From Rhodobacteraceae bacterium REDSEA-S34_B6 (GTDB lineage Bacteria; Pseudomonadota; Alphaproteobacteria; Rhodobacterales; Rhodobacteraceae): DNA of 58,311 nucleotides. This document shows positions 54,866-58,311 of this stretch, one piece after another (the stretch's first letter is position 1; each line of letters opens with the position of its first letter). Below the pieces are notes generated by a model that had not been told where the DNA came from, searched no databases, and saw only the letters and a program-made list of their open reading frames with translations. Both the position numbers and the translations under genes were made by a program. The stretch spans positions 1-58,311 of the forward strand of contig LUQC01000013.1 of NCBI GenBank assembly GCA_001627925.1, given 5' to 3'.

Positions 54866-55564
54866 TTATGATTGTAAATCATTAAATTTGTGCAGCTGTG
54901 AGGCAGTAAATTTTAGACTTATATTTTTTCCCTCACTAAGCGCTGCTTTGTCTAAAAAGTCTACCAATCTACTGGCTGTTCTAAAACTTCTCTCGCCGTG
55001 GCGTGCGATGTATTGCAAGACTTCTGGCTTCGGGTAAATTTGTCGGTCGGCAAAAAGTTTAGCGATCAAGGCTAAAAACAATTTATCGTCAGGTGGAAGT
55101 AGACGTGCATTTCTCATACCCAAAATTCGTGAGCGCAAATCTGGCAGGTTTACTGTCCAAAACTTAGGATCTTTTTTGCTTGTAAGAAGTAGGTAACAAT
55201 TGTTTGCGAGAAGCATATTGAATAAATGAAAAAGATTATTTTCTAATTCTGGGCTTCCTGGTTGCTCATCAATATCTTCTATTACAAGGGAAGCTGAGGT
55301 TACCTTTGGTAGATTGATATCAAAAAAATCCGACATATTTATTACGTTTGCTGATAACGACTTGGCCCATACTAGTGCTAAATGAGTTTTGCCAGAGCCT
55401 GCCGGTCCTGATAATATATGCTGACGATTGGGCCAGCTAGACCAATCTTCCATTAACTTTACGGCGATCGAATTGCAGTCAGAAATGAAAAAGTCACTTC
55501 TCCCGAGAGCGGGACGAGAGGGTAGATCAAATGCTAACTGCTTAGGTATCTGGTTTGCTTCCAT
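54866..55564 (-). CDS. hdaA: DnaA-related regulatory inactivator HdaA
   Basis: HdaA stimulates ATP hydrolysis by DnaA together with the sliding clamp and so limits re-initiation. The 232-aa protein has the beta-clamp-binding peptide KQLAFDLPSRP at its N-terminus, Walker A GPAGSGKTHLAL near 53, a shortened Walker B (LVIEDIDEQPG), sensor-like LLLTSKKDPKFW, and the box with LPDLRSRI that carries the arginine finger. The DnaA DNA-binding domain IV is absent, which separates it from DnaA. The ATG at 55564 is chosen over GTG 55570 two codons earlier. It overlaps the permease gene upstream. Confidence 0.93.
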   Translation of the reverse strand: MEANQIPKQLAFDLPSRPALGRSDFFISDCNSIAVKLMEDWSSWPNRQHILSGPAGSGKTHLALVWAKSLSANVINMSDFFDINLPKVTSASLVIEDIDEQPGSPELENNLFHLFNMLLANNCYLLLTSKKDPKFWTVNLPDLRSRILGMRNARLLPPDDKLFLALIAKLFADRQIYPKPEVLQYIARHGERSFRTASRLVDFLDKAALSEGKNISLKFTASQLHKFNDLQS

Positions 55565-56612
55565 TTTCACCCAAAAATAGCCTGCTCAGTTTATATTTTT
55601 TGATTAAAAATCTTAAAATTACGGCTGCGCTTGCTGCAAGAGGTACCGCCAACAGCAAACCGATAAAACCAAAAAAGGCTCCAAACAAAGAAAGTGCGAG
55701 GATTAACGATACAGGATGTAAACCTACAGAATTACCCACTAATTTCGGAGTTAGAATATTACCCTCAAATATTTGACCAACAGTGAATACACCAAAAACT
55801 AACGCTACGAGTTCGAAATCCCCCCAGAATTGAATTAGAGCCAATCCAATTGCCAAAACACCGCCTAACAGAGCGCCTACGTAGGGTATGAAACTAACCA
55901 AACCGGCTATTAATCCAATTATGAGACCAAATTCTAGCCCGATTAGGCTTAGAGCAGTTGCATAGTAAATCCCCAAAATCAAACAAACTGCAATCATGCC
56001 ACGCACGAATGCTGACAAAGTGGTATCTATTTCTGCAGCTAAACTTCTAATGACTACAGCGTGATCAAGGGGAAGTAGTTCATTAATTTTTAGTAATATA
56101 CGGTCCCAGTCTACCAGAAGATATACGGCTACGACTGGAGTAATTACCAAAAGCGTTAATATATCGATAAGAGAAATAGCAGAGGCCATCACACTTCCAA
56201 CTATATTTCCCAATTGTTCCTGAGCAATTGTTGTAAACTTAGATAAAGTTAAGTTTACAGCTCCAGATTCAGGAGCTATCGAGGCTATTTTACTTATTAT
56301 AACCTCTTGTACTGTACTAATTAGATCTGGCGCGGCTTTAGCAAACAGTCTTAATTGATCTATTACCAATGGTATAACTAGCAAGAAAATAAAAAATACG
56401 ACAAAAAAAGCCGCCACTAAGATCAATGTTGTTCCTAGCACTCTTCCAGTTCCGAGGCGTTCTAGTCTATCGACAATTGGATCCAGCAAGTATGCAATTG
56501 ATGCGCCCAGAACAAACGGGAGTAAAATATCTCCTAAAAGCCAAAGAAATAAAACCAATATTGCCGCGGCAATCGTCCAGTATTTGATCTGATCTTTCAC
56601 TGGCAGGGCCAT
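55542..56612 (-). CDS. AI-2E family transporter (PerM-like)
   Basis: This 356-aa inner-membrane protein has about eight helices and the family pattern: an N-terminal pair ILVLFLWLLGDILLPFVLGASIAYLLDPIVD read through, VTPVVAVYLLVDWDRI near 157, GLIAGLVSFIPYVGALLGG near 235 and LTPKLVGNSVGLHPVSLILAL near 290. Members include TqsA and PerM and a Na+/H+ antiporter subset. In alphaproteobacteria it commonly precedes hdaA, as here, with a 23-base overlap. AGGAG precedes the ATG. The substrate is unknown. Confidence 0.92.
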   Translation of the reverse strand: MALPVKDQIKYWTIAAAILVLFLWLLGDILLPFVLGASIAYLLDPIVDRLERLGTGRVLGTTLILVAAFFVVFFIFLLVIPLVIDQLRLFAKAAPDLISTVQEVIISKIASIAPESGAVNLTLSKFTTIAQEQLGNIVGSVMASAISLIDILTLLVITPVVAVYLLVDWDRILLKINELLPLDHAVVIRSLAAEIDTTLSAFVRGMIAVCLILGIYYATALSLIGLEFGLIIGLIAGLVSFIPYVGALLGGVLAIGLALIQFWGDFELVALVFGVFTVGQIFEGNILTPKLVGNSVGLHPVSLILALSLFGAFFGFIGLLLAVPLAASAAVILRFLIKKYKLSRLFLGENGSKPDT

Positions 56613-56757
56613 GTGTTTCTCCTAGAGTGTTATTACATAGATCGCGCATGCAAGCATTTGATTCAAGTTGTATTTTTATCTTACAACCCTTGTTTGTGCC
56701 CTATACACTCGTTAAACGTTAATTGTTTATGTTACATACCATCCTAAGAGGGTTTTA

Positions 56758-58119
56758 ATGAGGCTTTCCAGTTACTTTTTACCAGTTTTAAAGGAGACCC
56801 CTGCGGAAGCACAAGTGGTTTCTCATCGATTAATGTTGCGGGCGGGAATGATCAAGCAGCAAGCCGCTGGCATTTACTCATGGTTACCACTCGGTTTTAA
56901 AGTCTTGCGTAAACTTGAAAACATTATTCATGAAGAACAGATTAAGGCCGGTCATATACCGATACAGATGCCTATTCTACAATCTGCGGATCTGTGGCGT
57001 GAGAGTGGTCGTTACGACGACTACGGCCAGGAAATGCTGCGGATAAAAGATAGGCAAGATCGTGATTTACTGTATACACCAACCGCAGAAGAAATGGTGA
57101 CTGATATATTCAGATCGCATGTCTCGAGTTATAAAGATTTGCCGCTTACACTCTATCAAATTCAATGGAAATTTCGCGATGAAATTCGTCCTCGTTTCGG
57201 GATCATGCGGGGTAGAGAGTTTTACATGAAGGATGGGTACAACTTTGATTTAACAAAAGAGGATGCATTACATTCTTATAACAGACACCTTGTTAGTTAC
57301 TTAAAGACATATGAGCGCATGGGATTGCAGGCGATCCCGATGAGGGCTGACAGTGGTCCAATCGGCGGCGATAACACGCATGAATTTCTTGTACTTGCTG
57401 AAACAGGGGAGTCAGAAGTTTTCTATGACTCCAAAGTGACGGATTTGACTTTTGGTGATCGGGATATCGACTACAACGATAAAGCCGCGTGCCAGTCTAT
57501 ACTGGATGAGTTTACATCGCTCTATGCTAGGACTGATGAAACACATGATCCAAAGTTATTTGCGCAGCTACCGAATGATCGGCAAAAAAGTGCGCGTGGC
57601 ATAGAGGTTGGTCAGATTTTTTATTTTGGAACAAAATATTCAGAAGCTATGGGAGCTTATGTTGCAGATGATGAGGGTAGTAAAATGCCTGTTCATATGG
57701 GGTCTCATGGGATCGGCGTTTCGAGACTTATTGGAGCGATTATAGAAGCATCACACGATGAAAATGGAATTATTTGGCCCGAAGGAGTAACCCCATTTCA
57801 TTGTGGGATTGTAAACTTGAAGCAGGGTGACGAGGAGGCAGAAGAGGCTTGCGAAGCCCTGTATAATTCGCTCAGCGTATTGGGCTTGGAACCTCTTTAC
57901 GATGATCGAAATGAAAGAGCAGGTGGGAAATTCGCCACTATGGATTTGATAGGCTTGCCTTGGCGGTTGACGGTGGGTCCCCGCGGTTTGAAAAATGGAG
58001 TGGTAGAGCTGACAAACAGAAAAACTGGCGTTTCAGAGGAAATTCCTCCTGAGAAAGCAGTTGAGAAAATTGCTCACGTATACAGAGCGGTGAAAGTGGG
58101 CGATTTTCTATTTAACTGA
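56758..58119 (+). CDS. proS: Prolyl-tRNA synthetase, short alphaproteobacterial type
   Basis: ProS charges tRNA-Pro. The 453-aa chain lacks the YbaK-like editing insertion of the longer bacterial enzyme, as is usual in alphaproteobacteria. Class II motifs are present: motif 1 in [19 protein letters not shown], the [14 protein letters not shown] loop, motif 2 [23 protein letters not shown] read through, and motif 3 [15 protein letters not shown] near 320. The anticodon-binding domain follows, with [27 protein letters not shown] precedes the ATG. A trans-editing factor would have to be encoded elsewhere. Confidence 0.97.
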   Translation: MRLSSYFLPVLKETPAEAQVVSHRLMLRAGMIKQQAAGIYSWLPLGFKVLRKLENIIHEEQIKAGHIPIQMPILQSADLWRESGRYDDYGQEMLRIKDRQDRDLLYTPTAEEMVTDIFRSHVSSYKDLPLTLYQIQWKFRDEIRPRFGIMRGREFYMKDGYNFDLTKEDALHSYNRHLVSYLKTYERMGLQAIPMRADSGPIGGDNTHEFLVLAETGESEVFYDSKVTDLTFGDRDIDYNDKAACQSILDEFTSLYARTDETHDPKLFAQLPNDRQKSARGIEVGQIFYFGTKYSEAMGAYVADDEGSKMPVHMGSHGIGVSRLIGAIIEASHDENGIIWPEGVTPFHCGIVNLKQGDEEAEEACEALYNSLSVLGLEPLYDDRNERAGGKFATMDLIGLPWRLTVGPRGLKNGVVELTNRKTGVSEEIPPEKAVEKIAHVYRAVKVGDFLFN

Positions 58120-58148
58120 TCAACTGTCCTGGTTGAATGAATGTATAG

Positions 58149-58311
58149 CTAAATGTTTTCGCATTCTTTTAAGGCGGCTATTGGCACTATTTCCAAAGCT
58201 TTCTTGTGTGTGGAGCCAAGGTTAACTTTTGGAGCGCAGCCTTCGTCATATGCTTGTAAGAAACGACTGGCGCAAAGACACCACTGATCGCCAGCTTTAA
58301 GACCTTTAAAA
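58149..58311 (-). CDS. DUF2237 family protein, C-terminal part (cut by window edge)
   Basis: The last 163 bases, read leftward, give an open frame of 53 residues ending at TAG 58151-58149. It reads KGLKAGDQWCLCASRFLQAY, then DEGCAPKVNLGSTHKKALEI and VPIAALKECENI. The GDxWCLCAxR motif and the closing helix match the C-terminus of DUF2237, a small family of unknown function. Its start lies outside the window. It is convergent with proS. Confidence 0.85.
   Translation of the reverse strand, partial: FKGLKAGDQWCLCASRFLQAYDEGCAPKVNLGSTHKKALEIVPIAALKECENI

Overview
The window is a dense, AT-rich stretch of an alphaproteobacterial chromosome. It reads as a low-GC marine relative of the Rhodobacterales/roseobacters. 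Pointers to this are the mdh-sucC-sucD order next to sdhCDAB, the complete ethylmalonyl-CoA pathway core (ccr, ecm, pccB, pccA, mcm), the short prolyl-tRNA synthetase, the DUF1178, DUF1737 and NnrU family proteins, a class A RNase P RNA, and HdaA. The assignment rests on gene content and remembered protein similarity, not on a search. I see no phage, IS element, CRISPR array, tRNA or rRNA.

Layout. 1-7 kb: TCA cycle block, with sucD (cut by the window edge), sucC and mdh leftward, and nnrU, a DUF1737 gene and sdhCDAB rightward. 7-12 kb: deoD and an acetyltransferase, then the divergent pair ecm/ccr. 12-22 kb: information processing and regulation (RecD-like helicase, dtd, rluB-like, tadA, ileS, ptsP, lysC). 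22-27 kb: DUF1178, a PhyH dioxygenase, a zinc alcohol dehydrogenase and the 5-oxoprolinase genes pxpB-pxpC-pxpA. 27-31 kb: gatC-gatA, an Excalibur-type lipoprotein, rnpB, rpmG, and a BI-1/YccA membrane protein. 31-36 kb: quinone oxidoreductase, a HisN-like phosphatase and two convergent purine-type aminohydrolases. 36-45 kb: mgtE, fau, a YmdB-type phosphoesterase, EamA and LysE exporters, yebC, a GMC oxidoreductase, and an MFS drug-efflux gene broken by one in-frame TGA. 45-51 kb: pccB, an unknown small gene, pccA and mcm. 51-58 kb: a VOC protein, an acetyltransferase, a TerB-DnaJ protein, ppx, hdaA, an AI-2E family permease, proS, and the end of a DUF2237 gene at the right edge.

How the genes work together. 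Ccr makes ethylmalonyl-CoA from crotonyl-CoA and Ecm converts it to methylsuccinyl-CoA. PccAB and Mcm carry propionyl-CoA to succinyl-CoA, which enters SucCD, SdhCDAB and Mdh, all encoded here. The window therefore holds both carboxylases, both B12 mutases and the downstream TCA steps of acetyl-CoA/propionyl-CoA assimilation. Other themes are nitrogen recovery (guanine and 8-oxoguanine-type deaminases, purine nucleoside phosphorylase, 5-oxoprolinase) and translation accuracy (Dtd, TadA, GatCA, IleS, ProS).

The observations most worth following are a pair of perfect TGTGATCACA palindromes exactly 20 bp apart over the predicted sucCD promoter, the single-codon break in the efflux gene, and the uncharacterised gene kept between the two propionyl-CoA carboxylase subunit genes. 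Nothing in the window clearly forms a new multi-gene defence or biosynthetic system.
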